Made by a program: the position numbers and the translations under genes
The notes under the pieces: model-generated
Told to the model about the DNA's origin: nothing
What the model saw: only the letters and a program-made list of their open reading frames with translations
Database searches by the model: none
Assembly: GCA_964580455.1 (NCBI GenBank)
Contig: CAZOKO010000073.1
Location: 1 to 13,993, forward strand
Source of the DNA: CAZOKO01 sp964580455
GTDB taxonomy: Bacteria > Desulfobacterota > WTBG01
DNA length: 13,993 nucleotides
Direction of reading: 5' to 3'
In this document: positions 13,942 to 13,993 of the stretch, in pieces
How the letters are laid out: the number at the start of each line of letters is the position of its first letter
Numbering within the stretch: the first letter of the stretch is position 1

Positions 13942-13970
13942 TATATAGCAGGAATTTCCATAATGCTCAA
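13942..13970 (-). promoter_or_regulatory. Probable promoter of the TPR lipoprotein gene
   Basis: On the minus strand TTGAGC (13965-13970) is separated by 17 bp from TATATA (13942-13947). It lies about 31 bp before the start codon at 13911, giving a leader of roughly 25 nt. Confidence 0.5.
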
Positions 13971-13993
13971 AATAATCACAACGATACTGGATA

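Overview
The window comes from an AT-rich bacterial chromosome (I judge roughly 40% GC by eye). The organism is probably diderm: it carries two putative lipoproteins, one with BamD-like repeats, and a secreted IPT/TIG protein. The gene orders ispE / tRNA-Gln / prs / rplY / pth and zapB-like / zapA / 6S RNA / rny resemble those of Deltaproteobacteria, Nitrospirota, Planctomycetota and several uncultured phyla. The first ~350 nt of the 16S gene are present, but I cannot place the organism to phylum from memory. Almost every gene is core housekeeping. I see no phage, transposase, CRISPR array or defence system.

Layout. 1-348 (minus) is the 5' part of a 16S rRNA gene. Its leader carries a boxA-like antitermination site and a good sigma70-type promoter, placed directly behind tyrS (498-1775, minus). 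2003-3568 (minus) is rny (RNase Y), whose leader has a nested palindrome abutting a near-perfect Shine-Dalgarno sequence. 3634-4185 is a gene-poor gap with one doubtful small reading frame. 4186-4380 (minus) is a 6S RNA, just downstream of zapA (4409-4687) and a zapB-like coiled-coil gene (4704-4937). A divergent promoter region (4938-5163) separates this cluster from a secreted IPT/TIG-domain protein (5164-6015, plus).

6016-6344 holds a hairpin, a broken DUF2905 gene with an internal deletion and frameshift, and a short microrepeat directly before ispE (6345-7190). tRNA-Gln(UUG) follows at 7292-7366. 7367-7762 contains a 105-bp palindromic REP/MITE-like element and a textbook promoter. That promoter serves a tight run of prs, rplY, pth and hppA (7763-12120). 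A lipoprotein gene (12212-13039) and a convergent TPR lipoprotein gene (13141-13911, minus) share a perfect bidirectional terminator.

How the genes relate. The minus-strand left half covers translation (tyrS, rrn), RNA decay (rny), cell-division accessory proteins (zapA and a zapB-like protein) and global transcription control (6S RNA). The plus-strand right half covers isoprenoid precursor synthesis (ispE), PRPP supply (prs), ribosome and peptidyl-tRNA functions (rplY, pth), and a membrane pyrophosphatase (hppA) that can couple hydrolysis of biosynthetic PPi to ion export. The hppA sequence has the K+-dependent alanine and a glutamate placement like that of Na+-pumping enzymes. The least explained material is the intergenic DNA, which carries short low-complexity words and palindromes that look like dispersed repeats. 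I did not find a convincing new multi-gene system.
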